A DNA stretch of 43,485 nt from Cryobacterium lactosi (GCF_004403945.1 NZ_SOHM01000017.1:1-43485), one strand, 5' to 3'; positions 24,254 through 32,140 are shown, counted from the stretch's first letter. Numbers and translations are program-made. Notes: generated from the letters alone by a model not told the origin.

Positions 24254-26266
24254 ATGCCACAGAGCATAGCTGATTTCATGCCGAATGCACCCAGAAAGGT
24301 GTTCGGCGTGTCTACGGAGCAGCGGACAGCGTGGGATTTGACGCGCCGTATTAGTCCGCGCGACCAGGTCCGGGTGATGAAACGCGATGCGTATGGCCGT
24401 CTGGATGAGAACAACTACCCCTTGATTCACCGGGTCGGACCGGTTGAGCCCACGACGCCGTGGGCGATGAACCTGGCCGATGACACGGGCTTGTTTCGGT
24501 TCCTTTGCTTCGACTTCGACGGCAAAATCCAGGGCGCGGTCGACGCTGAGCTGATGGAGCAAGCCGCCGACCAGTGCGATGCCCTTTCCCGCATCCTCGA
24601 CGAGCTGTCGATCGAGCACGTCGTCTGCCAGTCTTCAGGCACTGGCGGCCGCCACCTCTGGATCGCCCTCCAGGACGGGGCAGCTAAGAGCAACGTGGCT
24701 CCTGTTGCCCGGGTTGCCCAGGTCACGTATAGCCAGTTGGACTTCGGCATGCTCCTGAACACTGTCACCGGCGCCGCCCGGCCGCCGCTGTCCCCACACC
24801 GCGACGGTAGCCACTCCACCGTGCTCCGCGGCTCCCTGGCCGCCCTGGCTGCCCCGTCGACGACGACCGCCGACCTAGCGGCCCTGGCCCGGTTGCTTGA
24901 GGAGCGGAAGCCTGCGCTGCGGGCGCAGGAGAGCCGCCCGTCCGGGCCCGTAGACACCCACCACCGGGGCCACCGCGCACTGAGCGCCGCAGGTGCTGCG
25001 CACATGGCCACCATTGACGGCGGCAGCAACCCGTCCTGGACGGGGTTCATGTGCCTGCTCTCGGTCGCGAATGCCGGCTGGACTCTCCAGGACGTCGAAC
25101 ACGCTGTGAAGAGTGCGCCGGGGATGGAGCATTACCGGACGAAGAACACCGGCCGTGGCGGCCGCCGCCCCCGCTCTGCCGGCGAGGCCCGCGCCCGCCT
25201 GGAGCGCCAGTGGAACGTCGCCGTGCAGTACGCGGCCCTGCAACGCCCCCTGCCGGCACAGAAACCCCCGGAGGACCTCACGGAGCTGGACGCCATCGTC
25301 ACCGGTGTGGCGGACCTGCTGGAGCGGTTCCGGGTCAACCCCGGCCGGTGGGGTGCAACGGAGGCTACGTCGAACCAGCAAACGATTCTCCGGGCCCTGG
25401 CGTACCTGACGCTGCAGACCGGCAAACGCGTTGTCGCCGCCTCGATCCGGGACCTGGGCCCCATGGCAGGCCTGGGCCGTACCACCGCGGCCAACGCGCT
25501 CATCGCCCTCACAGAGGCCGGCTACGTCGAGAAGGTCACGGCCAGCGACGAGGGAAACGCAGCGGAATGGCGGCTAGTCTCCACGTTTTCCACAACCCCA
25601 CGTACAGTCCGGTCACAACCACTACATAACCCCCGCCCCCCCGCCGCCGATCTGCCTGTCGTCACGCGTAGCGCTGACGAGCTTTTCAACACCCGCGCCG
25701 CTCTCGTGGCCCAGCTCGAGGCGCAACTCACCGACCAACGTCACGACCTCTTCACTCGCCGCGGTCTGGGTCACCTCGCTGGCAAGCTCTACGCCCTCCT
25801 GAAGCAGCATTCCTCCGTCACCGTTGAGACCGCCGCCCGCCTTCTGGGCGTCACTGCCCGGCATACCGCGACGATCCTGGGCCGGCTGCGCCGACACAAA
25901 CTCCTCGTCAGCCACCGTGACGGGTGGGCCAGGTCCAAGCAGGACCTCCGTGACCAGGCGGCGAAGATCCTCGGTGTGGCCGGGACGCTGTTGGCCCGTT
26001 TGGAGCGGTATCGGGTGGAGCGGGAGGTGTGGGCGTGGTGGCAAGCCGAAGTCACCACCATGAACACCCACCCCCGGCACCGGCCTAAGCGCCCTCACGT
26101 GTCGAGCCGGCCCTTATTCGAAGCCAGCAACGCCGGAGAACGGGTCTGGCCGCGCTATCCACGCTCGAGTGACAACCTGGCCGACCACCGATGCGCGCTC
26201 GAGCTCGTCGCAGCTGGCAACCTCAATCCAGAGAGCCGCTGGCAGTACCTCGGCGACGCCGCGTAA
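24254..26266 (+). CDS. primase-like plasmid replication protein (AEP-type N-terminus plus winged helices)
   Basis: 670 residues. The N-terminal 240 residues look like an archaeo-eukaryotic primase domain: LCFDFDGK with catalytic Asp 87 and 89, QSSGTGGRHLWI (128-137) as motif II, and PHRDGS as a possible motif III. The middle (250-340) resembles the helical region after such primases. Winged-helix stretches follow: SIRDLGPMAGLGRTTAANAL near 400-425 and TAARLLGVTARHTATILGRL near 530. Combined primase and DNA-binding parts are usual in actinobacterial plasmid initiators. ATG 24254 follows GGGAGG. It probably starts plasmid replication, but the origin is not identified. Confidence 0.8.
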   Translation: MPQSIADFMPNAPRKVFGVSTEQRTAWDLTRRISPRDQVRVMKRDAYGRLDENNYPLIHRVGPVEPTTPWAMNLADDTGLFRFLCFDFDGKIQGAVDAELMEQAADQCDALSRILDELSIEHVVCQSSGTGGRHLWIALQDGAAKSNVAPVARVAQVTYSQLDFGMLLNTVTGAARPPLSPHRDGSHSTVLRGSLAALAAPSTTTADLAALARLLEERKPALRAQESRPSGPVDTHHRGHRALSAAGAAHMATIDGGSNPSWTGFMCLLSVANAGWTLQDVEHAVKSAPGMEHYRTKNTGRGGRRPRSAGEARARLERQWNVAVQYAALQRPLPAQKPPEDLTELDAIVTGVADLLERFRVNPGRWGATEATSNQQTILRALAYLTLQTGKRVVAASIRDLGPMAGLGRTTAANALIALTEAGYVEKVTASDEGNAAEWRLVSTFSTTPRTVRSQPLHNPRPPAADLPVVTRSADELFNTRAALVAQLEAQLTDQRHDLFTRRGLGHLAGKLYALLKQHSSVTVETAARLLGVTARHTATILGRLRRHKLLVSHRDGWARSKQDLRDQAAKILGVAGTLLARLERYRVEREVWAWWQAEVTTMNTHPRHRPKRPHVSSRPLFEASNAGERVWPRYPRSSDNLADHRCALELVAAGNLNPESRWQYLGDAA

Positions 26267-26311
26267 ACGCGGCCACGCCACGCTCAGCTGGAGTGGGTGT
26301 GCGACTGCGGC

Positions 26312-26497
26312 TCAGTGCTGGAAGACGGCGAGGACCTCGGTGGCTAACGAGTTGGTGAGGACCCACGGTTGGTGCTTTTCGACGCCGGGACGCGGGTGAT
26401 GTAGCCGCAACCATCCTCGAATCGCTCGACCGTTATCGGTGTGGCCCAGTTGACGGGCTAGATCAATGGGGGTGGTCGTACTCTCGGTCGCCGGCAT
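26312..26497 (-). CDS. small conserved-looking protein, unknown
   Basis: 61 residues (MPATESTTTPIDLARQLGHT, RAIRGWLRLHHPRPGVEKHQ, PWVLTNSLATEVLAVF). The core RAIRGWLR-N-HPRP-N-PWVLT resembles a small domain seen in actinobacterial phage and plasmid proteins, but I cannot name it. It is convergent with the replication gene. Third-codon-position GC supports coding. Confidence 0.5.
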   Translation of the reverse strand: MPATESTTTPIDLARQLGHTDNGRAIRGWLRLHHPRPGVEKHQPWVLTNSLATEVLAVFQH

Positions 26498-26546
26498 GCC
26501 CGCAGCCTACCGACGCCACCACCTTCACAAACGCGAACCCTGTGGA

Positions 26547-26729
26547 GCCGCTTTGCGGCCGGCTTTGGTTCAGGCACTTTTTTGTCTGTCTGGCCGGTCA
26601 TCGTAGTTCGCTCCCGCGCCTGCGCCCACACTCTCGGACGCGGTCGCAGGCTCCCTTATTTCGCCCGAGACTGCGGGCACTTCGGCGCTTCCGCTCTCAA
26701 TCGATTCTCTTGCCAGACAGGCAAAAAAA
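26547..26729 (+). ncRNA. repeated structured element, copy 1
   Basis: Non-coding element found four times. It begins with a hairpin (GCCGC-TTT-GCGGC, 26547-26559). The long outer stem pairs 26578-26594 (TTTTTTGTCTGTCTGGC) with 26712-26728 (GCCAGACAGGCAAAAAA), 17 bp including one G-U. Inside are GCGCC/GGCGC and TCTCGG/CCGAGA helices and the conserved single strands GTAGTTCGCT, TATTTCGC and CTCTCAATCGATTCTCTT. Pairing is kept while sequence differs between copies. It ends 20 bases before the ATG of the 26750 gene. It may act as an RNA leader or as a folded single-strand promoter. Confidence 0.75.
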
Positions 26730-26749
26730 TCAGTTGAGCGGAGAGTCTC

Positions 26750-27403
26750 ATGTATCTGTCCCACGTCGTTGTCACCGGGCCTGTACGCAGCAGTGATGAC
26801 ATTGCAGCCGACCGGAAAGCCGCGAACGCGTTCTTCGCCCGGTACGCCATCCCGGGGTGGAAGACGGTTCGGGATCTGGAGCGGTTGGTGGAGTTCTACA
26901 GTTACGACTGGAATCTGGTGTGCTGTGTTCTCGATGCTCGGGTGTGGACGTTGGATCATGGCCACGACAACGCGGTAGCCCGCGTTCACGCCAAAGCTGC
27001 CCGGGCCTCGCTCCAAGCGATGGATGCGATTCCTGCCCGGGACGACTCGAAGCTGCGCCCGTACGTGCACTACACGACCACCCGGCGGATGCCCGCCCCC
27101 GGCCTGACAGCCAGCCCGATCGGCGAACGACTCACCGGGCGGCGCGAAGCGGCCCGGTTCTGGGCGCTGTGCCAGAACCCCACCCCTGTGTTCATCGACA
27201 AGGTCTTGCACGCGGGGCACCCCTTCACCAGGTGGGCCTTGTTGAACCCGGGCTACGGTCCCCTGCACGAGGCCCCGGATAACTACCAGGGCACCATGCG
27301 CACACCTAAAGAGCTGCGGTTCAGAAAGGGCACCATCCGCCCCGGCGGTATGAGCTACGACCGTGCCCTCGAGATCGCGTTGCAGGCACTGCCGGTCAAA
27401 TGA
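26750..27403 (+). CDS. unknown 217-residue protein behind structured element 1
   Basis: 217 residues starting MYLSHVVVTGPVRSSDDIAA; ATG 26750 follows GGAGAG. Mixed alpha/beta, no signal or membrane segment. Segments such as LERLVEFYSYDWNLVCCVLD, RREAARFWALCQNPTPVFID and GHPFTRWALLNPGYGPL look like a folded enzyme-type domain but match no family I recognise. As the first gene of a unit opened by the structured element and closed by the two-hairpin element, it is a candidate early-expressed leading-region protein. Confidence 0.75.
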   Translation: MYLSHVVVTGPVRSSDDIAADRKAANAFFARYAIPGWKTVRDLERLVEFYSYDWNLVCCVLDARVWTLDHGHDNAVARVHAKAARASLQAMDAIPARDDSKLRPYVHYTTTRRMPAPGLTASPIGERLTGRREAARFWALCQNPTPVFIDKVLHAGHPFTRWALLNPGYGPLHEAPDNYQGTMRTPKELRFRKGTIRPGGMSYDRALEIALQALPVK

Positions 27404-27414
27404 GTGCGGGCCGC

Positions 27415-27475
27415 GGCCGCCCCGTGACCGGGGCGACCGCGGGTGAGGGGCCCCCGCCCCCTCACACTCCCCCAC
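27415..27475 (+). terminator. two-hairpin 3' element, copy a
   Basis: A first stem, GGCCGCCCC with GGGGCGACC (27415-27438, one mismatch), is followed by GTGAGGGG/CCCCTCAC (27443-27465) and the tail ACTCCCCCACC. The same two stems and tail follow three other genes here. Position after the stop suggests termination or 3'-end protection; there is no U-tract. Confidence 0.6.
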
Positions 27476-27569
27476 CCCGGCAAGTTCTCCACAGGACCCA
27501 AAGCCAACCGTCACCCTGGCGGCGGCCCGGCTTAGCGTTCGAGGACCCGCTACTCGAAAGGACGCCCTT

Positions 27570-27929
27570 ATGCGCTTCATCAAACTTGCCGTGACCACCT
27601 ACGAGCACGACCGGACCCGCCCCGTGGTCGGCGCCGACGACGTGTGGATCAACCTCGACCAGGTTGTCTCCATCCAGGAGCAGCTGGACAGCAACACCTT
27701 CGCCGACGCCGTCCGGATGGGCATCACCCCAGAAGAGCACTACCCCTGCGTGGAGCTCAGCATGTCCAACGGCACCAGCCACCTGGTGTCCTTGGGGGTG
27801 TACGGCAGCCAGGCGGCGGGGTTTGACGCGATCGCCCGGTTCATGCCCGCCCTCATTAGCGCCGGCGCCACGACGGAGGACCAGTTCGAGCAGCTCCTGA
27901 CCGAATCGCCGTCGGTCAGGGCGAACTAA
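27570..27929 (+). CDS. unknown small protein (119 residues)
   Basis: Starts MRFIKLAVTTYEHDRTRPVV at ATG 27570 after GAAAGGAC. Alternating strands and a helix (VVSIQEQLDSNTFADAVRMG, YPCVELSMSNGTSHLVSLGV); cytoplasmic and acidic. No recognised family. It follows the first two-hairpin element in the same direction and is probably part of the leading-region gene set. Confidence 0.7.
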   Translation: MRFIKLAVTTYEHDRTRPVVGADDVWINLDQVVSIQEQLDSNTFADAVRMGITPEEHYPCVELSMSNGTSHLVSLGVYGSQAAGFDAIARFMPALISAGATTEDQFEQLLTESPSVRAN

Positions 27930-28174
27930 ACCAATCCCGCCGAGAACGCATTGGCCAGTTTCGTCGACCAACGCCGACCGCCAGGGTACGACTGCCTGCC
28001 GCGAAACCGAGGACGTTCTCCAGGAGTAACGTCTGCTCCAACCCGGCGTGACAGTCCCCCACTGCCACGCCGGGCCCACCCACGCAGCGACCCCAAGAAT
28101 TTGTGGCACGGAACCCTGGCAACGATGATGTCGAAAGCCTCAACCTGGACGCTTTGCGCGCGTGGGGAGCCGGA

Positions 28175-28408
28175 TCACCAAGCGAGACGGGGCGGGATCC
28201 ACCCCCACTGCGCCAAGAACTGCGTGGTCTTATCGAGCAGGCTCAGAAGATTCCGGGAAACCGAAATCACGGCCAGTGACCGCTCCAAGACCGTGAAGAA
28301 GACCGCAGAACGGCGCCCACCCGACCCCCGCGGACCCACACTCTCTGAAGCCCCTGAGGTATCGTGGCTGGCGTACTCGCTCATACCATTTGACAGATCG
28401 ATCGTCAT
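28175..28408 (-). CDS. possible small protein with strong ribosome site
   Basis: 77 residues from ATG 28408, which follows AAGGAGAATTG, a strong, well-spaced ribosome site. It begins MTIDLSNGMSEYASHDTSGA and has a hydrophobic C-terminal part (AVFFTVLERSLAVISVSRNL). No family recognised. The plus strand carries a competing 58-residue frame (28103-28279), so which is real is uncertain. The leader of this gene is covered by a possible plus-strand transcript ending at the 28466 terminator. Confidence 0.35.
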   Translation of the reverse strand: MTIDLSNGMSEYASHDTSGASESVGPRGSGGRRSAVFFTVLERSLAVISVSRNLLSLLDKTTQFLAQWGWIPPRLAW

Positions 28409-28465
28409 CAATTCTCCTTACGTGCAGTTTGGGTTATTGCGGATCGGTGAGTGCTTTCTTGGATT

Positions 28466-28497
28466 GGCCCCGGTTGCACCCGGGGCCATTTCTTTTT
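28466..28497 (+). terminator. intrinsic terminator, plus strand
   Basis: GGCCCCGG (28466-28473) and CCGGGGCC (28480-28487) form an 8-bp GC stem with a six-base loop, followed by ATTTCTTTTT. This is a textbook intrinsic terminator on the plus strand. No clear plus-strand gene ends here, so it may end a small RNA antisense to the leader of the minus-strand frame starting at 28408. Confidence 0.75.
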
Positions 28498-29076
28498 CGT
28501 ATGAAGTCGTTTCACACGAGTCGTTTCACAAGCACGTCGCCGTAGGCACAACGCTACGCGAACACGCCGACAGCAAAACGGTTCAAATGCTTCTCGTCAC
28601 GAATGAATGGTTTCCGGTCGGTGTGACCTAACTTTTGCGAAGTGTCCCCTAGCACCACGTGACCTCCGCCCCAGTCGGCCACGCGGAGGAATGGGTGCCG
28701 CGTCCTAAGTGCTCGTTTACGAGTGAGATTTGATTCACCCTGAAAGTGAAACGAACGACGTCTGAGCGCCGTTAGCAGCGGATTACTAAATGCCTGGTAG
28801 CGGAAATATTCGCTGTCGAATATTGCCTGAATACAGCCTGATCATTGTGTTGTTTACTCGATTCCCGGGCGTGTTGCGTGCGGTAGTGGGCGGACCGGCC
28901 ACGAAATGCGCCAACGAACACGTCGCCATGACCAGGTACCCGCCCCTAACGGGCCGTGACCGAACAGCGGCGCGGCCGCTGTACCCCTCCCCCAATTTGA
29001 GCCGCTGCGCGGCCGGGGCTATCAGAGTGACATCACTCTGAAACCAAGACGGCGCTGCCGTCACAAGCGAATCGGA
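28498..29076. other. long non-coding, repeat-rich region, candidate origin
   Basis: No gene was found in almost 580 bp. It holds a direct repeat AGTCGTTTCACA (28505-28516 and 28519-28530) with an inverted match GTGAAACGA (28746-28754). It also holds several inverted repeats: AATATTCG-CTGT-CGAATATT (28805-28824), ACAGCGGC-GCG-GCCGCTGT (28964-28982), GCCGC-TGC-GCGGC (29001-29013) and CAGAGTGA-CA-TCACTCTG (29023-29040). This density fits an origin of replication or transfer, or a single-strand initiation site. No nic site was identified. Confidence 0.5.
29023..29040. repeat. perfect 8-bp inverted repeat with CA centre
   Basis: CAGAGTGA (29023-29030) and TCACTCTG (29033-29040) are separated by only two bases, a geometry typical of recombinase or nickase sites and of dimeric repressor operators. 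It is the last of a row of hairpins just before structured element copy 2. Confidence 0.6.
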
Positions 29077-29258
29077 GCCGCTGCGCGGCACTGTCCAATG
29101 GGGCTTTTTGTCCTTTCTGGCGTTTCACCGTAGCTCCCTCCCGTGCCTCCGTCACCCAAATTCTCGGACGCGCCCTGCGGGCATATTTCGCCCGAGAATC
29201 CGTGCACTACGGCACTCCCGGTCGCTATCGATTTCTCTTGCCAGATAGGGCAAAAAAA
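29077..29258 (+). ncRNA. repeated structured element, copy 2
   Basis: The 5' hairpin is GCCGC-TGC-GCGGC (29077-29089). The outer stem pairs 29105-29121 (TTTTTGTCCTTTCTGGC) with GCCAGATAGGGCAAAAA (29240-29256), with one T-T mismatch and one G-U. The inner helix ATTCTCGG/CCGAGAAT is perfect over 8 bp, and GTGCC/GGCAC replaces the GCGCC/GGCGC of copy 1. Conserved loops GTAG, TATTTCGC and ATCGATTTCTCTT are present. It ends 25 bases before the ATG at 29284. Confidence 0.75.
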
Positions 29259-29283
29259 CAGTTGTTCAAGAGGAAGAGAACCG

Positions 29284-29436
29284 ATGGCTGAGACCGATTA
29301 CCCGTACGAGAACACCTACCCCGGGGAGCGCTACGCCAGCGGGTGCGCCTGCAGCGGTTGCCGGTCCGAAGGTGCCGCAGACACTCAGCCGGGCGAAACC
29401 TGCACCGCCACCCGTTGCGCCGACAGCTTCGCCTAG
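29284..29436 (+). CDS. 50-residue cysteine-rich protein behind structured element 2
   Basis: ATG 29284 follows AGAGGAAGAG. The acidic, aromatic start (MAETDYPYENTYPGERYASG) precedes five cysteines, in CACSGC (three), TC and TRC. They could bind one zinc ion. No family recognised. It lies 16 bases upstream of the DUF3560 gene and is probably cotranscribed. Small size leaves some doubt, but ribosome site, spacing and repeated context support it. Confidence 0.6.
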   Translation: MAETDYPYENTYPGERYASGCACSGCRSEGAADTQPGETCTATRCADSFA

Positions 29437-29452
29437 ATCGAGGGAAGAACTC

Positions 29453-30388
29453 ATGCTCACCATCACCCACACCCACGAAGCCGGAACGATGATCGATGGG
29501 ACCAGCCGAGGCGACGGAACCGCCGAAGTCCTCAAGTCCACCGGATGGCGCTGGGGCCGCAGCATCAGCGCTTGGTTCGTCCCCCAGTCCCGGGACCGCC
29601 TGCCGAAGCTGCACACCATCACCCGCACCAAGTCGGCACTTGAAGCCGCCGGGTTTGAGGTCACAACCGAAATCGACAACGGCCACCGCACAACCGCCGA
29701 CGTCGAGGCCGGAAAGATCGAGCGCCAGGCCGACCGGGTCGACGCCCTGGCCGCGAAAGCAGCGCGCAAGACCAGCGCGGAAGATGCCGCCTACGACAAG
29801 GCCCGCGCAGCGCTGGACCGGCTGCCCGAGGGAGGCGAGCCGATCAAGGTCGGCCACCACTCAGAAGGCCGCCACCGCAACGCGATCGCCAAAGCAGACA
29901 CGGCCATGCGTAAATCAGTCGAAGCCAGCGCAGAGGCCACCGTCGCCCAGGCCCGCGCCGACGCGGCCACCCACACCACAGACGCCCGTTACAACCCGGT
30001 CACCGTGGCCAACCGCATCGAAACGTTGGGCGCTGAGCTCCGCAAGCTCGAACGCCGCATAACCGCGCAGTGCTACGACGACACACGCGGCTACATCGAC
30101 GCCACCGCCGAGCAGATCCAGGCCCGCACGGCCCGCCTCGCTCCGCACCTCGACGAGAAGCGCGACCAGATCGCCTATTGGGAAGCCGTACGCGCCGCCC
30201 AGGTCGAAAGCGGCAAAGCCACCGGCTACGACCGCGCCACCGTCAAGAAGGGCGACCGGGTGAAGATCCGCGGCCAGTGGCGCGAAGTCGTGCGCGCCAA
30301 CCTCAAAACAGTCAGCGTCACCACCGGCTACACCTGGACCGACACCGCCCCATACGCCGAGATTCAGCAGCTCGTGCGGCCCGAGTAA
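29453..30388 (+). CDS. DUF3560 family protein
   Basis: 311 residues. The N-terminus (ITHTHEAGTMIDGTSRGDGT, STGWRWGRSISAWFVPQSRD) and the helical region with VDALAAKAARKTSAEDAAYD and EPIKVGHHSEGRHRNAIAKA match DUF3560, a family common on actinobacterial plasmids. A long coiled-coil stretch covers about 90-270, and a small beta domain (KGDRVKIRGQWREVVRANLK) ends the protein. The molecular role is unknown. It is the second gene after structured element 2 and is closed by a two-hairpin element 12 bases after the stop, so the unit is complete. Confidence 0.85.
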   Translation: MLTITHTHEAGTMIDGTSRGDGTAEVLKSTGWRWGRSISAWFVPQSRDRLPKLHTITRTKSALEAAGFEVTTEIDNGHRTTADVEAGKIERQADRVDALAAKAARKTSAEDAAYDKARAALDRLPEGGEPIKVGHHSEGRHRNAIAKADTAMRKSVEASAEATVAQARADAATHTTDARYNPVTVANRIETLGAELRKLERRITAQCYDDTRGYIDATAEQIQARTARLAPHLDEKRDQIAYWEAVRAAQVESGKATGYDRATVKKGDRVKIRGQWREVVRANLKTVSVTTGYTWTDTAPYAEIQQLVRPE

Positions 30389-30399
30389 TCCCGCCCCAG

Positions 30400-30453
30400 C
30401 GGCCGGCCCACCCAGGGCCGGCCGTGAGAGGGCACCCCCTCACACTCCCCCAC
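30400..30453 (+). terminator. two-hairpin 3' element, copy b
   Basis: CGGCCGGCCC and GGGCCGGCCG form a perfect 10-bp stem (30400-30424). It overlaps a second stem GTGAGAGGG/CCCCTCAC (30424-30443, one bulge), then the tail ACTCCCCCACC. It lies 12 bases after the DUF3560 stop. Same layout as copies a, c and d. Confidence 0.65.
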
Positions 30454-30526
30454 CAGCTGCAGCCGGCCCCGCCCGGCACCCACCCTCGAGAACGGTCCCG
30501 ACACAGGGACCACAGGAGATCCGGCC

Positions 30527-30964
30527 ATGATCATCACCTACCAACGCCCCGCCACGCTCGAGGCGCACCAGGTCGACCAGGACGCCCCCGCCGCCGACCT
30601 CAGCCCCACCGGGGCCACGTGCGGAACCACGACCGTCGACGTTATCGGGATCCCGTGGAGCTGCAGCCGAGCACCCCACCTCGGCCAGGACGAACACCGC
30701 GCCGCCATCACGGCCGCAGGCGACGGCCCGACCGGCGCCGTGGCCATCGCGTGGACGTACCAATACGCCACCGACGCGCAGCACGGCGACGTCGACCAGG
30801 CTGCCCCCACCCAGAGCATCACCGTCACCCTGTCGTTTCCCGACCGAGCTGCACACGGCATCAATGCGGCCGCGCTGATCCGAAGCATGGTCGACGCAGG
30901 ACTAGGCCACTTCTGGGAAGGCGACCAAGACGACGTAACCGCCAGCTCAACCGCCACCACCTGA
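30527..30964 (+). CDS. unknown 145-residue protein between two-hairpin elements
   Basis: ATG 30527 follows ACAGGAGATCCGGCC. The protein (MIITYQRPATLEAHQVDQDA onward) looks like an all-beta domain with a helix near the end (AHGINAAALIRSMVDAGLGH). No recognised family, no membrane segment. It sits between two-hairpin elements b and c as a single-gene unit. Candidate accessory or anti-defence protein by position only. Confidence 0.7.
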   Translation: MIITYQRPATLEAHQVDQDAPAADLSPTGATCGTTTVDVIGIPWSCSRAPHLGQDEHRAAITAAGDGPTGAVAIAWTYQYATDAQHGDVDQAAPTQSITVTLSFPDRAAHGINAAALIRSMVDAGLGHFWEGDQDDVTASSTATT

Positions 30965-30971
30965 CCGGTCG

Positions 30972-31026
30972 GGCCGACCCTCACGGGGTCGGCCGTGAGG
31001 GGGACGGCGCCCCCTCACACTCCCCC
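30972..31026 (+). terminator. two-hairpin 3' element, copy c
   Basis: GGCCGACCC and GGGTCGGCC (30972-30994) form a 9-bp stem that differs in sequence from copies b and d but pairs fully. A second stem GTGAGGGGG/CCCCCTCAC (30995-31018) and the tail ACTCCCCCAGG follow. Confidence 0.65.
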
Positions 31027-31062
31027 AGGTGAATCCGGCACGGAGGCCGTATCCACGCGGAA

Positions 31063-31249
31063 CCGGCTGCGCCGGCCTGACCTGATAGAACTTTTCTTCC
31101 CTTGGTGGCCGGTCATCGTAGTTCGCTTGCGTGCCTTCGTCACCCACAATCTGGCACGCGGTCGCAAGCTCCCTTATTTCGCACCAGATTGCGTGCACTA
31201 CGGCACTCCCGCTCTCAATCGATTTCTCTTGCCACCAAGGGCAGAAAAA
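31063..31249 (+). ncRNA. repeated structured element, copy 3
   Basis: The most informative copy for covariation. The 5' hairpin is CCGGC-TGC-GCCGG (31063-31075), where the others have GCCGC/GCGGC. The outer stem pairs CCCTTGGTGGC (31099-31109) with GCCACCAAGGG (31231-31241), fully changed yet fully paired, and extends through TTTTC/GAAAA. The inner helix is CAATCTGG/CCAGATTG. The conserved strands GTAGTTCGCT, TTATTTCGC and CTCTCAATCGATTTCTCTT are intact. It lies 77 bases upstream of the DUF3846 gene ATG; an in-frame GTG sits right after it at 31252. Confidence 0.8.
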
Positions 31250-31326
31250 CGGTGGACGACTACACAACCACTGCCCACGAGAGCCCGGGACCCCGCGTAT
31301 CTCACCATCCTTGGAGAGGGAACACA

Positions 31327-31749
31327 ATGACCACCACCACCATCCGCAGCGTCAAGATCAAACCGACCGAAACCATCACCACACTCGACCTGGACGGTCA
31401 GAACAGCGGAACGGATATAGCCGCCGCCATCGACTGCCGCATGTTTGCCGTTGTCGACCTGGCCGACGGCATCGACCTATTCGTGGACGATGAAGGACTC
31501 ATCAACGGGTCGACCCTGAACCTGCCCGCAACCGTGCTCGCCCACCTGCTCGGCAACCCGACCGTGATCTTTGGAACCGCCATCGCAGTCGGCACCACCC
31601 CAGACGGCAAAACCGTGGGGCTGACAGACCGCCAGCTCGCGCGGGTCCAGAAGTCATTCGCGCAGAAGCCCGACCCGGGAACCGTCGACACCCTCGTTGA
31701 GAGCCTGTCCCCGTTCCCCACGGTCGTGAGCATGCTCCGCAACATCTAG
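31327..31749 (+). CDS. DUF3846-like protein behind structured element 3
   Basis: 140 residues from ATG 31327, which follows GGAGAGGG; an in-frame GTG at 31252 is an alternative without a ribosome site. The central part (VDLADGIDLFVDDEGLINGS, TLNLPATVLAHLLGNPTVIF, GTAIAVGTTPDGKTVGLTDR) matches DUF3846, a family of small proteins on phages and plasmids with unknown role. It is followed at short distance by two more small genes in the same direction. Confidence 0.8.
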   Translation: MTTTTIRSVKIKPTETITTLDLDGQNSGTDIAAAIDCRMFAVVDLADGIDLFVDDEGLINGSTLNLPATVLAHLLGNPTVIFGTAIAVGTTPDGKTVGLTDRQLARVQKSFAQKPDPGTVDTLVESLSPFPTVVSMLRNI

Positions 31750-31767
31750 CGAACGGGAGGAAGAGCA

Positions 31768-31971
31768 ATGGCCACCATGAGCATCCAGACAATCGAGACG
31801 CCCATCACCAAAGGCGACGACGACACATGGAGCCGTACCCGTCAGCTCGCCAAGCGCAGTGAGGATCTGCACAACCACGCACAAGCCGGGTACACCCTGG
31901 CGCACACGGCAACGATCGACAGCGCCGGATAGGTGATCTTCGTCGACACTCTCACCCGCGTCAACGACTAA
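31768..31971 (+). pseudogene. small gene interrupted by in-frame TAG
   Basis: ATG 31768 follows GGGAGGAAGAG. The frame encodes MATMSIQTIETPITKGDDDT to ATIDSAG, then TAG at 31930-31932, then VIFVDTLTRVND and TAA at 31969. The downstream residues look coding, so a single substitution (for example CAG to TAG) may have truncated a 67-residue protein to 54. Readthrough is possible but unsupported. No family recognised. Confidence 0.5.
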
Positions 31972-31979
31972 CCATCCGG

Positions 31980-32001
31980 AGGGGCGGCCACGGCCGCCCC
32001 T
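31980..32001 (+). repeat. 10-bp GC hairpin between small genes
   Basis: AGGGGCGGCC and GGCCGCCCCT pair perfectly around a two-base AC centre, just past the TAA at 31971 and upstream of the next ribosome site. It may be an intercistronic processing or attenuation hairpin. No U-tract follows. Confidence 0.5.
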
Positions 32002-32023
32002 CCCCCAGCCGGAAGGCAACACC

Positions 32024-32140
32024 ATGACCGAACGATTCTCCGCCTGCGCGGGCCACCAGAGCTTGCACCGCATGGACGACTTCAACCGCGCCCTGTCAAT
32101 CGCCAAGAGCTGCCCCCAGTGCCTCGTCGAGGCCGACTAG
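32024..32140 (+). CDS. 38-residue putative zinc-knuckle peptide
   Basis: MTERFSACAGHQSLHRMDDF continues to AKSCPQCLVEAD. ATG 32024 follows GGAAGG. Cys-x2-His near the start plus CPQC form a plausible zinc site. Small zinc peptides of this kind are frequent on actinobacterial plasmids. It is followed after 16 bases by two-hairpin element d, marking the end of the unit. Function unknown. Confidence 0.55.
   Translation: MTERFSACAGHQSLHRMDDFNRALSIAKSCPQCLVEAD

Noticed and set aside
28103..28279. A 58-residue plus-strand frame from GTG 28103 (SLNLDALRAWGAGSPSETGR, LRQELRGLIEQAQKI)
   Set aside because: The residues look plausible, but the start has no ribosome site and it conflicts with a minus-strand frame that has a strong one. 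Kept only as an alternative.
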